Assembly: GCF_003122325.1 (NCBI RefSeq) | Contig: NZ_QFBC01000001.1 | Span: 248,001 to 312,000 of the forward strand | Origin: Rhizobium album | GTDB lineage: Bacteria > Pseudomonadota > Alphaproteobacteria > Rhizobiales > Rhizobiaceae | Length of the DNA: 64,000 nt | Direction of reading: 5' to 3' | Shown: positions 55,227 to 63,973 of the stretch, piece by piece | Layout of the letters: each line of letters begins with the position of its first letter | How positions within the stretch are numbered: position 1 is the stretch's first letter | Made by a program: the position numbers and the translations under genes | The notes under the pieces: model-generated | What the model was told of the DNA's origin: nothing | The model's database searches: none | What the model saw: the letters and a program-made list of their open reading frames with translations, nothing else

Positions 55227-55331
55227 CTACAGCGCCGCGCGTCTTTAAAGACGCGCTAAGGACGCTGTAGTACTTTGAAAGTGCTGCATAATTTTATTCT
55301 CAAATCGATTCCGCTTTGAGAAATTATGCAG
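55227..55331. repeat. Composite palindromic intergenic element
   Basis: Hairpin 1: CTACAGCG (55227-55234) with CGCTGTAG (55263-55270) enclosing the perfect palindrome GCGCGTCTTTAAAGACGCGC (55237-55256). Hairpin 2: CTGCATAATTT (55284-55294) with AAATTATGCAG (55321-55331), plus inner TTCTCAAA/TTTGAGAA. I recall related sequences in many rhizobial intergenic spaces. It sits directly after the potF stop and may block read-through. Confidence 0.75.
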
Positions 55332-55337
55332 GTGCCG

Positions 55338-56372
55338 TTACTTCTGCAGTTCGGTCCAGATCTTGGTGTAGATTTCCTGGATTTCCGGAGCGCAGGCGAG
55401 GTTGAACTTGCCGGCAGCCTTCAGTTCTTCCGGAATGTCGATTTCCGGCGCACCCTTCATGTCGGCGGGCATGAAGGCGTCGGAGCCCTTGATGCCGTTG
55501 GCGTAGCGGGCGAAGGTCGAGATCATGCCGGCATTTTCCGGGTCCATGATGAAGTTGAGGAACAGCTTGGCGTTGTCGACGTTCTTGGCGTCCTTGACGA
55601 TGGAGGCGTTGTCCATCCAGATCGGGTAGCCTTCCTTCGGATAGCCGTAGGCGACATCCTTGTTGCCGAGACGGGCACGGAAGGAGGCGCCGTTCCAGTT
55701 GACGCCGGCCATCAGGTCGTTCTTGATGTATTGCTCGACGTTGCCATAGGCCATCGAGGCCCACTTCGGCTTGGCGGCGATCAGGATGTCGCGTGTCTTC
55801 TTGAGGATTGCCTTGTCGCCCGTGCAGGGTTCGCCACCGGCATAGGTGACGGCCATGTGCATGACGTCGGACATTTCCGGAACGACGTTGACCTTGCCGA
55901 CCAGTTCCGCCGGCGGGTCGAGGAAGATCGCGGAGGTGTTGATGTCACCGGCATAGGCCGACTTGTTGACGGTCACGCCGGTCGTGCCCCACTGCCACGG
56001 AACCGAATAGTGGCGGCCCGGATCGAAGGGAACGTCCACCCACTGCGGATCGACGTTCTTGAAGTTTTCCATCTGGTCGGGGCGCGACTCGAGCAGCAGC
56101 CCTTCGGAAATCCAGATCGGCATGACGCTTGCCGACGGCACGACGATGTCGAAGCCGTGACCGCCCTGGCGGATCTTGGCAAGCGCGGTATCGTTCGAAT
56201 CGTAGTCGGTGACGGTCACCTTCACCTTGAAGGTGTCTTCGAACTTCTTGATCATTTCGGGGCTGGTGTAGTTGCCCCAGTTATAGATGTTCAGCTCGCC
56301 TTCCGCATGCGCGATGGCCGTCGAGCCGAGCAGCGCCAGCGCAAGTGCTGCAAATCCCAGTTTCCGTTGCAT
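55338..56372 (-). CDS. potF: Putrescine ABC transporter substrate-binding protein
   Basis: A 344-residue periplasmic protein with signal peptide MQRKLGFAALALALLGSTAIAHA. It continues GELNIYNWGNYTSPEMIKKFEDTF, the PotD/PotF family start, and later AYGYPKEGYPIWMDNASI. The hinge and two lobes are intact. Followed in transcription order by the composite repeat, then hydrolases. Nearest function: binding putrescine for the PotGHI channel. Exact ligand (putrescine, agmatine, gamma-glutamylputrescine) cannot be told from sequence. Confidence 0.92.
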   Translation of the reverse strand: MQRKLGFAALALALLGSTAIAHAEGELNIYNWGNYTSPEMIKKFEDTFKVKVTVTDYDSNDTALAKIRQGGHGFDIVVPSASVMPIWISEGLLLESRPDQMENFKNVDPQWVDVPFDPGRHYSVPWQWGTTGVTVNKSAYAGDINTSAIFLDPPAELVGKVNVVPEMSDVMHMAVTYAGGEPCTGDKAILKKTRDILIAAKPKWASMAYGNVEQYIKNDLMAGVNWNGASFRARLGNKDVAYGYPKEGYPIWMDNASIVKDAKNVDNAKLFLNFIMDPENAGMISTFARYANGIKGSDAFMPADMKGAPEIDIPEELKAAGKFNLACAPEIQEIYTKIWTELQK

Positions 56373-56385
56373 GCATGTTCTCCTG

Positions 56386-57192
56386 TTATGATGTTTTTTC
56401 GTTTCTGCTGAGGAAGAAGAAGATTGTCACGATGGCAAACGACAGCAGCAGAAACACTGTCGAGATCGCATTCATTTCAGGTGTCACGACACGGCGCAAC
56501 TGCCCGAGCATATAGGTCGGCAGGGTATCCTGCCCGCCAGATTTGACGAATTCGGTGATGACCACGTCATCCAGCGAAATGACGAAGCCGAGTATCATGC
56601 CGGCGAGGATGCCGGGCCACAGCAGCGGCAGCGTCACATAGCGGAACGCCTGGAACGGCGTGGCGTAGAGATCGGCGGCGGCGCGCTCCAGCGTCAGGTC
56701 CATGCTTTCCAGGCGCGCCCGGATCGGCAGGTAGGCGAAGGGGATGCAGAAGGCGGCGTGGGCGGCGATCAGGTAGCCGAGGCCGGAATAACCGGTATAG
56801 ACCTTGATCTGCGAGAAGAAGATCAGGAGCGCCACGGCCGTGACGATTTCCGGCACCAGCAGCGGCAGGTTGATGAAGGCGTATTTGAAGGTCAGGCCGC
56901 GATATTGCGCCGTCCGCGTCGTTGCGATCGCCGCCATGGTGGCGACGACGGTGGCGACGATCGCGGCGCAGAAGGCGATCTGCAGCGAGCGGATCGACGC
57001 ATCGACCACCTGGGTGTTGTTCCAGGCGCTGTAGAACCAGCGCAGCGAAAACCCTTCCCAGACCGCAATGGAGGTGCCGGCATTGAAGGCGTAGACCACC
57101 AGGGTGACGATCGGCATGTAGAGGCCGATGAAGCAGATCATGGCGATCGTGGAGAAGCCGGGAAGGCGTTTGACGGAGAACTGCCTAGCCAT
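56386..57192 (-). CDS. potI: Putrescine ABC transporter permease PotI-like
   Basis: A 268-residue permease starting MARQFSVKRLPGFSTIAMICF, selected over an upstream in-frame ATG because the start overlaps potH by 8 nt and fits family N-termini. EAA loop LERAAADLYATPFQAFRYVTLP near 170, then ILGFVISLDDVVITEFV. Part of a transporter with PotG, PotH and PotF on the same strand. Confidence 0.92.
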   Translation of the reverse strand: MARQFSVKRLPGFSTIAMICFIGLYMPIVTLVVYAFNAGTSIAVWEGFSLRWFYSAWNNTQVVDASIRSLQIAFCAAIVATVVATMAAIATTRTAQYRGLTFKYAFINLPLLVPEIVTAVALLIFFSQIKVYTGYSGLGYLIAAHAAFCIPFAYLPIRARLESMDLTLERAAADLYATPFQAFRYVTLPLLWPGILAGMILGFVISLDDVVITEFVKSGGQDTLPTYMLGQLRRVVTPEMNAISTVFLLLSFAIVTIFFFLSRNEKTS

Positions 57193-58108
57193 GGGTGCCT
57201 CCTGACCGGCTGGCGTTGCGCACATAATAGAGCATGGCGAACAACACGATGATGACGAGCGTCACCGACAGCGAGGCGCCGAGCGGCCAGTTGCGGCCCT
57301 GGCCGAACTGCAGTTCGATCAGGTTGCCGATCATCAGGTTCTTGCCGCCGCCGAGAACACGCGGAATGACGTAGGAGGAGAGCGCGGGAATGAAGACGAG
57401 GATCGAGCCGGCGATCAGGCCCGGCTTCACCAGGGGCACGATCACCCGCATCAGCACGTTGAAGCGGCTGGCATAGAGATCGTAGGCCGCCTCGATCAGC
57501 CGGAAATCCAGCTTGTCGATGCTGGCATAGAGCGGCAACACCATCAGCGGCAGAAAGACGTAGGTCATGCCGACCAGGATGGCGAAATCGCTGAACATCA
57601 TCGGTATCGGCGCGGCGATGAGGCCAAGCCCCATCAGCAGCGAGTTGACGATGCCTTCGTTGCGGATCACCTCCTGGATGGCGAAGGCCCGGATCAGCAT
57701 GTTCGTCCAGAAGGGGATGGTGATCAGGAACAGCCAGATCTGGCGTGTGTGGATCGGCCGCGTCGCGATGAAATAGGCGGTCGGAAAGCCGAAGACGACG
57801 CACAGCACCGTGGTGACGATTGCCAGCTGGATGCTGCGCAGGAAGATCGAAAGGTGGGCGTCGGCGAGGGTGACGGTGTCGTCGAAGATGTCGCGGCTCA
57901 GGAGAACGTTGAACCAGGCCTCGGTGGAGAACTCCCACTTGACGTCGCCATAATTGCCCGGTGCCAGGAAGGAATACACCACGACGATCAAAAGCGGCCC
58001 GACACCGGCGACGGCAATGAGGATCAGCGCCGGCGCGCTGAGCAGCCAGCGGCTGCGGATGTCTTTCTTACGGACAATTTCGCTTGCTTCTGCTGGGCTG
58101 ATGGCCAT
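57185..58108 (-). CDS. potH: Putrescine ABC transporter permease PotH-like
   Basis: A 307-residue permease. A cytoplasmic N-terminus (about 1-20) is followed by LLSAPALILIAVAGVGPLLIVVVYSFL and the EAA loop LIEAAYDLYASRFNVLMRVIVPL near residue 205. First permease of the operon, starting 1 nt after the ATPase gene ends. Works with PotI and the ATPase; its stop overlaps the potI start. Confidence 0.92.
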   Translation of the reverse strand: MAISPAEASEIVRKKDIRSRWLLSAPALILIAVAGVGPLLIVVVYSFLAPGNYGDVKWEFSTEAWFNVLLSRDIFDDTVTLADAHLSIFLRSIQLAIVTTVLCVVFGFPTAYFIATRPIHTRQIWLFLITIPFWTNMLIRAFAIQEVIRNEGIVNSLLMGLGLIAAPIPMMFSDFAILVGMTYVFLPLMVLPLYASIDKLDFRLIEAAYDLYASRFNVLMRVIVPLVKPGLIAGSILVFIPALSSYVIPRVLGGGKNLMIGNLIELQFGQGRNWPLGASLSVTLVIIVLFAMLYYVRNASRSGGTHG

Positions 58109-58109
58109 C

Positions 58110-59210
58110 TCAGTCCCTCAGAATCTGCGCGACGTCGTCGCTCAATTCGATGCCGAGCGTCTCGCCCTTGTCGTAGCCGCACGGGCCACTGCGGGCGTTC
58201 TGCTGGCGCACCATGAAGGGTGTACCGTCTTCCAGCACGACATGCAGGTGGGTGTCCGTGCCGAGATAGACGATGTCGTGGATCGTGCCGCGCAGCACCG
58301 ACGCCCCGGAAACCGGCGCGGCCCTGGCATGTTCCGGACGGACCACCACCGTCACCTTGCCGCTCGGCGTCGTATTGGCCGGGAAGCTTGCCGGGATTTC
58401 GGCGCCGGAGGCGAGCCGCACACGGGCCCGGTCTCCCGAGACGGACACCACCTCGGCGGTGAGGAAGTTGGTCTCGCCGATGAAGTCGGCGACGAAACGT
58501 TCGGCCGGGCGGTCGTAGATCTCCCAGGGCGAGCCGATCTGGCGCACCTGGCCTTCCGACATCACCGCGATGCGGTCGGACATGGTCAGTGCTTCTTCCT
58601 GGTCGTGGGTGACGAAGACGAAGGTGATGCCGGTTTCCATCTGCAGCCGCTTCAGTTCGATCTGCATCGACTTGCGCAGCTTGAGGTCGAGCGCCGAGAG
58701 CGGTTCGTCGAGCAGCAGCACCTTGGGCTGCGGCGCCAGTGCGCGGGCAAGCGCCACACGCTGCTGCTGGCCGCCCGACAGCTGGGTGACGAGGTTCTTT
58801 TCACGCCCGTCCAGGCGGACGAGGCGGATCATGTCCGCGACGGTCTTCTCGATTTCCGCCTTCGGTCGTCCCAGCATCTTCAGCCCGAAGCCGATATTGT
58901 CGGCGACGGTCATGTGCGGGAAGAGCGCGTAGTTCTGGAAGACGGTGTTGATCGGCCGCTGGTTCGGCGGAAGCGAGGCGATCCCGGCGCCATCGAGCAG
59001 GATACTGCCCTTCGTCGGCATCTCGAAGCCGGCGATCATACGCAGAAGCGTCGTCTTTCCGCAGCCGGACGGCCCGAGAAGCGTGAAGAATTCATTGGAA
59101 GCGATCTTGAGCGTCACATCGTTCACGGCCCGGAAATGTCCGAAGTCCTTGACGATGTTCTGCATGGCAATCTCACCGCCGCGGGTTTTCCCAGCAGGCT
59201 GATTTCCCAT
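58110..59210 (-). CDS. potG: Putrescine ABC transporter ATPase PotG-like
   Basis: A 366-residue ATPase: Walker [10 protein letters not shown] (about 45-53), signature [20 protein letters not shown] near 145, Walker [13 protein letters not shown], and a TOBE domain with [10 protein letters not shown] and [17 protein letters not shown]. First gene of the minus-strand operon potG-H-I-F, serine hydrolase, amidohydrolase, puuA, puuB. Its promoter faces a GntR gene across 283 bp containing three TTGAT palindromes. Confidence 0.93.
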   Translation of the reverse strand: MGNQPAGKTRGGEIAMQNIVKDFGHFRAVNDVTLKIASNEFFTLLGPSGCGKTTLLRMIAGFEMPTKGSILLDGAGIASLPPNQRPINTVFQNYALFPHMTVADNIGFGLKMLGRPKAEIEKTVADMIRLVRLDGREKNLVTQLSGGQQQRVALARALAPQPKVLLLDEPLSALDLKLRKSMQIELKRLQMETGITFVFVTHDQEEALTMSDRIAVMSEGQVRQIGSPWEIYDRPAERFVADFIGETNFLTAEVVSVSGDRARVRLASGAEIPASFPANTTPSGKVTVVVRPEHARAAPVSGASVLRGTIHDIVYLGTDTHLHVVLEDGTPFMVRQQNARSGPCGYDKGETLGIELSDDVAQILRD

Positions 59211-59310
59211 CCATTCCCCCTGTTTTGCGCCGGATGGACTGTTTGGGCGGTCGTCCGGCCCGGCCGATCCTCTGTTGACAGAATGTTATCCGGCTCTACA
59301 CTCATCTTGA

Positions 59311-59384
59311 ATTTGATCATATCAAATCATGGTTTGATCAAATTGAAAAGGGTTATTTTTTGTGCATGGCGTAATGTTGATCAA
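59311..59384. promoter_or_regulatory. Three TTTGAT-type operator palindromes in the pot/GntR divergent region
   Basis: ATTTGAT-CAT-ATCAAAT (59311-59327), TTTGATCAAA (59333-59342) and TTGATCAA (59377-59384). All share the TTGAT/ATCAA half-site. They lie between the divergent potG and GntR genes in an AT-rich island, as expected for the binding sites of the local GntR regulator. Confidence 0.65.
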
Positions 59385-59493
59385 AAAGATGACAGGCTCA
59401 GTCTAGCATGGCAAGAGCCGAATGCGGTGGAAATTCCTGCATCGGCACTGGTTATTTCGCAGGGGAGAGAGACTGCCGTCGGGGGAAAAGAGA

Positions 59494-60186
59494 ATGTGGG
59501 CGTCCGAGGACCGGTTGTCTTCCGAATCCGTCAAGCAGTGGGTGTATCGCAGCCTCAGGCATGCCATTATGACGGGTGGCTTCCCGCCGGGGCAGCCGGT
59601 GACGATCCATGGCATTGCCGACATGCTTGCCGTCAGCGCCATGCCGGTGCGCGAGGCGTTACACCGTCTCGTGGCCGATGGCGCTCTGGAACACCTCGAC
59701 AACAGGCGGGTGAGGGTGCCGGACATGAACCCCAGCAAGTTCGACGAAATCATCGCCGCCCGCATCGCGCTCGAAACCATTGCCGCCGAACGCGCCCTGC
59801 CGCATATCGACTATATCCGGCTCGCCCGCCTGCAGCAGCTCGACACGGAAATCGACGAGGCCTATTCCGCCGGCAATATCGAGCTCGGCATCGAGCGCAA
59901 CTTCGCCTTCCATCGCTGCCTCTACGAGGTGCATTCGTCCACTGTCCTGGTGCCGCTGATCGAATCGATCTGGCTGCGGCTCGGCCCCTTCATGCGCGAG
60001 GCCACCGAGAACCTGCATGAAAGCTACCGCGTCGACCGGCACGCCGAGGCGCTGGAGGCCATCCGCAACGGGAATGCCGAGGCGCTGAAGCTGGCGATTA
60101 CCGCCGACATCCAGGATGGCGCCGGCCATCTCGGCCGCACGCGTTTCCTCGAAGTCGAGGCGCAGGCCGCGGTGGTGCGGGAATAA
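59494..60186 (+). CDS. GntR-family (FCD/FadR subfamily) regulator
   Basis: About 230 residues, starting MWASEDRLSSESVKQWVYRSLRHAI. N-terminal winged helix (about 10-75) with ADMLAVSAMPVREALHRLVADGALE; C-terminal FCD domain (FDEIIAARIALETIAAERAL, NFAFHRCLYEVHSS) with metal-binding His residues. An ATG 24 codons upstream is open but the GGGGGA just before 59494 favours this start. Divergent from the putrescine operon and probably its ligand-controlled repressor; it may sense a polyamine catabolite. Three palindromes lie between them. Confidence 0.9.
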   Translation: MWASEDRLSSESVKQWVYRSLRHAIMTGGFPPGQPVTIHGIADMLAVSAMPVREALHRLVADGALEHLDNRRVRVPDMNPSKFDEIIAARIALETIAAERALPHIDYIRLARLQQLDTEIDEAYSAGNIELGIERNFAFHRCLYEVHSSTVLVPLIESIWLRLGPFMREATENLHESYRVDRHAEALEAIRNGNAEALKLAITADIQDGAGHLGRTRFLEVEAQAAVVRE

Positions 60187-60201
60187 CGGCGACCCGGCGT
60201 A

Positions 60202-62196
60202 TCAGGCGCGCCGCCGCAGCAGCAGGAAGATCAGGAAGGGTGCGCCGACGAGCGCCGAAACCAGGCCTGCCGGCATCTGGTAGGGAAAGGCCATCATGCG
60301 CCCGCCCCAATCCGCCAGTACCATCAGGCCGCCGCCGGCAAGGGCTGCGCCGAGAAGCTGCGGCAATGCCCGCGTCAGCCCGGCCTCCCGCGAGAGGTGC
60401 GGCGCCATCAGCCCGACGAAGCTCAACGGCCCGACCACCAGCGTTGCCCCGGCGCTGAGTACGGCGGCCAGCAAAAACAGCAGGCCCCGCGCCGACGAGA
60501 CCGGGATGCCGAGTTCTCGGGCGGCGACGGCACCCAGCGGCAGCAGGTCGAGCCAGCGCCGCGTGGCCAGCGCAAGCAGAATGAAAACCACGGCCAGCAC
60601 ACACACCGTCGTCGCGCTTTCGGCATCGACGCTGTAGGTGGAGCCGCCCATCCAGCGGATCAGCGTCAGCGCCCGCGGATCGCCGCTTGCCGCCAGAACG
60701 CCGATGAAGGCATCCAGCATGGCGCCGAGCGCGATGCCGGCGAGCAGCACCCGCTCGGGCGCAAAGCCGGACCGCATGCCGAGAACGAAGATGACGGCGA
60801 TGATGACGACGGCGCCGACCGCCGCGAAGCCGATCTGCACACCGAGCGCCGGCGAGACGAAAACGAACAGCGAGATAGCAACGCCGATGGTCGCGCCGGC
60901 GCTGACGCCGAGCACTTCCGGGCTTGCCATGTCGTTGTTGGTCAGCCGCTGCAGGATCGTGCCGGCCACCGCCAGCATGGCGCCGGCGCCAAGCGCCGCA
61001 AACACCCGCGGCGCCCGCATCGGCAGCACCGCATCCCATTCCGCGGCGCCGAGCCAGGTCCAGCGCCCGTCCGGCGTGCGGCCGAAGAACAGAGCGCCGG
61101 CAAGCAGCACGGCAAAGACGGCGAAAACCAGGATCAGGTTGCGCGACGAAGGCGTGATCAGCGGCGGCAGCGGTTTGCGCGCCTCCGGCACGCTGCGGTG
61201 CATGGCCTTCAGCCGCGGCAACAGGAGCAGGAGAAGCGGCGAGCCGAAGACGGCGGTGACCGCGCCGGTCGGCAGGAAATCCGAGACCACACCCGCCATC
61301 GCCTTCACCGATTCGTCGGTGAACCACAGCAGGGCGGCGCCGATCAGCGGCGACCACAGAAGCTGGCTCGACACCCGCCGCGCGCCCGCCAGCCGTGTGA
61401 TCGCCGGCGCGACCAGGCCGATGAAGCCGATGACGCCGACGGCGCTGACCACGAAGCCGGCCAGGCCGACGGCGACGGCCACCGCCGCCAGCCGCAGCTG
61501 CGACACCGAGAGGCCCAGCGCCCCGGCGCTGTTTTCACCGATCTCCAGGAGCGCCATCGGCCGCGCCATGGCGACGGCCAGCACGGCCAGCAGGCCGATG
61601 CGCGGCAGCAGGCCGAGCGGGATGTCCCAGCTTTGCTGCGCCAGCGAGCCGGCACCCCAGATGAACAGGCTGACCATGTAGCGGTCGTTGAGCAGGATGA
61701 GGATCGAGGAAAACGCCCCGCACCACAGGCTGACCACCAGCCCCGACAGCACCAGCGAGAACGGCGAGAAGCCGCGGCGCGCGCCGAGCGCAAAGATCAG
61801 CGCCGTTGCCGCCGCGCTGCCGGCAAGCGCTACCAGATCGCGGCCGATGCCGATCAGCGCCGGCGCAAACAGCACGCCGAGCGACAGGGCAAGGCTGGCG
61901 CCGGCGGAAACGCCGAGCGTCGTCGGCGAGGCAAGCGGATTGCGCAGCACCTGCTGGAACAGCGTGCCCGACAGCGCCAGCGCCGCGCCGCAGATCAGCG
62001 CCGTGGCCATGCGCGGCAGTGTCGAGTAAAGCAGCAGCATGCGCGCCGGATCGTACTCCGCCGGCGCATTGCCCCAGGCGGCAAGCGAAGGCGCGGCATT
62101 CTGCCAGGCGAGAAACGCCGCCGCAGCAGTCAGCAGCAATACGATAGCCGGTGCGCCAAAACCGCCCGCAGGCAGGGAAAGCGACCGCGCCGTCAT
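60202..62196 (-). CDS. fhuB: Ferric hydroxamate ABC transporter permease FhuB (fused double permease)
   Basis: A 664-residue protein with two tandem FecCD-type permease domains (about 1-330 and 340-664), as in FhuB: LLLYSTLPRMATALICGAALALSGTLFQ in half one, MRAPRVFAALGAGAMLAVAGTILQRL in half two; about 20 membrane helices. It imports ferric hydroxamate siderophores across the inner membrane. ATG 62196 overlaps the fhuD stop (ATGA). An in-frame extension of 134 codons upstream lies within fhuD and is rejected. Confidence 0.94.
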   Translation of the reverse strand: MTARSLSLPAGGFGAPAIVLLLTAAAAFLAWQNAAPSLAAWGNAPAEYDPARMLLLYSTLPRMATALICGAALALSGTLFQQVLRNPLASPTTLGVSAGASLALSLGVLFAPALIGIGRDLVALAGSAAATALIFALGARRGFSPFSLVLSGLVVSLWCGAFSSILILLNDRYMVSLFIWGAGSLAQQSWDIPLGLLPRIGLLAVLAVAMARPMALLEIGENSAGALGLSVSQLRLAAVAVAVGLAGFVVSAVGVIGFIGLVAPAITRLAGARRVSSQLLWSPLIGAALLWFTDESVKAMAGVVSDFLPTGAVTAVFGSPLLLLLLPRLKAMHRSVPEARKPLPPLITPSSRNLILVFAVFAVLLAGALFFGRTPDGRWTWLGAAEWDAVLPMRAPRVFAALGAGAMLAVAGTILQRLTNNDMASPEVLGVSAGATIGVAISLFVFVSPALGVQIGFAAVGAVVIIAVIFVLGMRSGFAPERVLLAGIALGAMLDAFIGVLAASGDPRALTLIRWMGGSTYSVDAESATTVCVLAVVFILLALATRRWLDLLPLGAVAARELGIPVSSARGLLFLLAAVLSAGATLVVGPLSFVGLMAPHLSREAGLTRALPQLLGAALAGGGLMVLADWGGRMMAFPYQMPAGLVSALVGAPFLIFLLLRRRA

Positions 62197-63110
62197 GCGA
62201 GCCTCTCCAGATGTTCTGTCAGCAGCCGGGCGAAGCGCCGCGCCTCCTCCACCATGCCGAACAGCAGCACGGCCGGCATGGTCGAGACCTGTTTCTGCCG
62301 CACGAAGGGCAGGCTCTGCCACAGGGTGCTGCGCTCCAGCGCCGCCGGCACGTCGGGTGGCAGCGGCTCCATGACAACGAGGCGCGTCCTGTCTGCCTGC
62401 AGGCGCCCCAGTTCCTCGATGCCGATGGTCTGGAAGCCCCACATGTTCGTCTCGACCGTCCAGGCGTTTTCGACGCCGATGCGCTGCATGACGCTGTGAT
62501 AGAGGCCCGGCCGGCCGTGAATGCGCGCATGCCGCTGGTCGGTAAAACTCACCACCGCGATCGGTCCGGGCCGCAGCCGCCGGATGCGCGTGGCACAATC
62601 CTCAAACAGCGCTTGTGCTTCGCCGAGGAATGCCGCCGCCTGCTGTTGATGCCCGAGAATATCGCCGAGCTTCACCGTTTCGTCGATCGCCCGCTCCAGC
62701 GCGTCGCCGCCGCCGGCGCCATAGACGTCGATGCTGACGATGGGGGCGATCGGTTCCAGTTTCGGCCTCAGGAAGGCGAGAAAGGGTGTCGTCAGGATCA
62801 GCTCCGGCCGCATGCCGGCGAGAATTTCAAGATTGACCTCCCAGGCGCTGCCGAGATCGACGACCTCTGGCGGCATGGCCGGCTCGACCACCCATTTCTG
62901 CCAGCCGTCGAGGGAGGCGACCGCCGCCGGCACGGCGCCGAGCGTCAGCATCGTCGAGGCGATACCGTATTCCAGTGCGACGACGGGGCCGGTCGGCGCC
63001 ACGCCAGCCGATGCCATGCGCGGTAGCAGCAATCCGCCCGCCAGCCCGCCGAGCAGGCCACGGCGGGTGATCCCCGTCGACCGAAACCTGGTCTTAGACG
63101 ACATAGGCAA
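62193..63110 (-). CDS. fhuD: Ferric hydroxamate periplasmic binding protein FhuD
   Basis: A 305-residue binding protein with a twin-arginine-like signal (TGITRRGLLGGLAGGLLLP). Class III siderophore-binding fold, with ALEYGIASTMLTLGAVPAAVA and LILTTPFLAF in lobe one and WGFQTIGIEELGRL in lobe two. It captures hydroxamate siderophore complexes for FhuBC. It overlaps fhuC by 17 nt, or 11 nt if the second methionine at 63104 is used. Confidence 0.92.
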   Translation of the reverse strand: MPMSSKTRFRSTGITRRGLLGGLAGGLLLPRMASAGVAPTGPVVALEYGIASTMLTLGAVPAAVASLDGWQKWVVEPAMPPEVVDLGSAWEVNLEILAGMRPELILTTPFLAFLRPKLEPIAPIVSIDVYGAGGGDALERAIDETVKLGDILGHQQQAAAFLGEAQALFEDCATRIRRLRPGPIAVVSFTDQRHARIHGRPGLYHSVMQRIGVENAWTVETNMWGFQTIGIEELGRLQADRTRLVVMEPLPPDVPAALERSTLWQSLPFVRQKQVSTMPAVLLFGMVEEARRFARLLTEHLERLA

Positions 63111-63909
63111 GCGGCGTCTTCAGCACCGGATGTTCGGTTACATCCATGTCGATACCGTAGATATCCTTCAGCGTATCGGCATTGAGCAGCGACTGCGGAT
63201 CGCCGGCGGCGATCAGCCGCCCGGCCTTCAGCGCATGGATGTGGTCGCAGAACCGAGCCGCCATGTTGATGTCGTGCAGCACGATCACCACGCTCAGCCC
63301 CTTGCTGTGCGACAATTGCCGGATCAGCGACAGCACGTCGATCTGGTGGGCGATGTCGAGCGCCGATGTGGGTTCGTCGAGCAGCAGGCAGCGGCTGTCC
63401 TGCGCCACCAGCATGGCGATCCACACGCGCTGCCTTTCGCCGCCGGACAGCGTATCGACCATACGGTCGGCAAAACTGTCGACATGGGTGAGTTTCAGCG
63501 CTTCCTCGGTCTTTTCCCGGTCCGTTTCCGAAAACCGGCCAAGCGCGCCATGCCAGGGATACCGGCCGCAGGCCACCAGTTCGCGCACCGTCATGCCCGA
63601 AGCCGCCGAGGTATCCTGCGGCAAGTAGGCAATCGACCGGGCAAAGGCGCGCGCCGGCATCGCGGCGATATCGCTGCCGTCGAAACGCACCGTGCCGGCC
63701 GTCGGCTTGATCTGCCGCGCCAGCATCTTCAGAAGCGTCGATTTGCCCGATCCATTATGCCCGACCAGCGCCGACATCTCGCCGGCCCGGAACGCCACAT
63801 CGAGCGGATGGACCAGCATACGCCCCTCGACGGAAAAACTGACGCCATGCGTCGAAAATGCGGTTTGCGCCGGCTCGGTATCCGTCTTCAGGAGCGTAGT
63901 GTGCATCAT
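63094..63909 (-). CDS. fhuC: Ferric hydroxamate ABC transporter ATPase FhuC
   Basis: A 271-residue ATPase: Walker A GHNGSGKST (50-58), QDTSAASGMTVRELVACGRYPWHGALG (FhuC signature), LSGGERQRVWIAMLVAQDSRCLLLDEPTSALD. First gene of fhuC-D-B. Promoter at 63945-63973 carries an IRO box, implying RirA repression in iron-replete cells. The outer-membrane receptor fhuA is not in the window; it may lie past the right edge or elsewhere. Confidence 0.94.
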   Translation of the reverse strand: MMHTTLLKTDTEPAQTAFSTHGVSFSVEGRMLVHPLDVAFRAGEMSALVGHNGSGKSTLLKMLARQIKPTAGTVRFDGSDIAAMPARAFARSIAYLPQDTSAASGMTVRELVACGRYPWHGALGRFSETDREKTEEALKLTHVDSFADRMVDTLSGGERQRVWIAMLVAQDSRCLLLDEPTSALDIAHQIDVLSLIRQLSHSKGLSVVIVLHDINMAARFCDHIHALKAGRLIAAGDPQSLLNADTLKDIYGIDMDVTEHPVLKTPLAYVV

Positions 63910-63944
63910 GACCTCTCGGGATCGCGGCGATCTCTTGAGGGCGG

Positions 63945-63973
63945 CTTATAAAACATGAATGTTTTCGTCAATA
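63945..63973 (-). promoter_or_regulatory. fhuC promoter with IRO box (RirA site)
   Basis: TGA-N9-TCA at 63956-63970 matches the rhizobial iron-responsive operator exactly. It overlaps a 16-bp palindrome AAAACAT-GA-ATGTTTT (63950-63965). On the minus strand TATTGA (63973-63968) and TATAAG (63950-63945) are 17 bp apart, so the operator covers the spacer and -35 element. Confidence 0.75.

Noticed and set aside
60397-62499. 700-codon plus-strand frame opposite fhuB
   Set aside because: Arg/Gln/Ala-rich shadow of a strongly hydrophobic permease gene; no domain visible.
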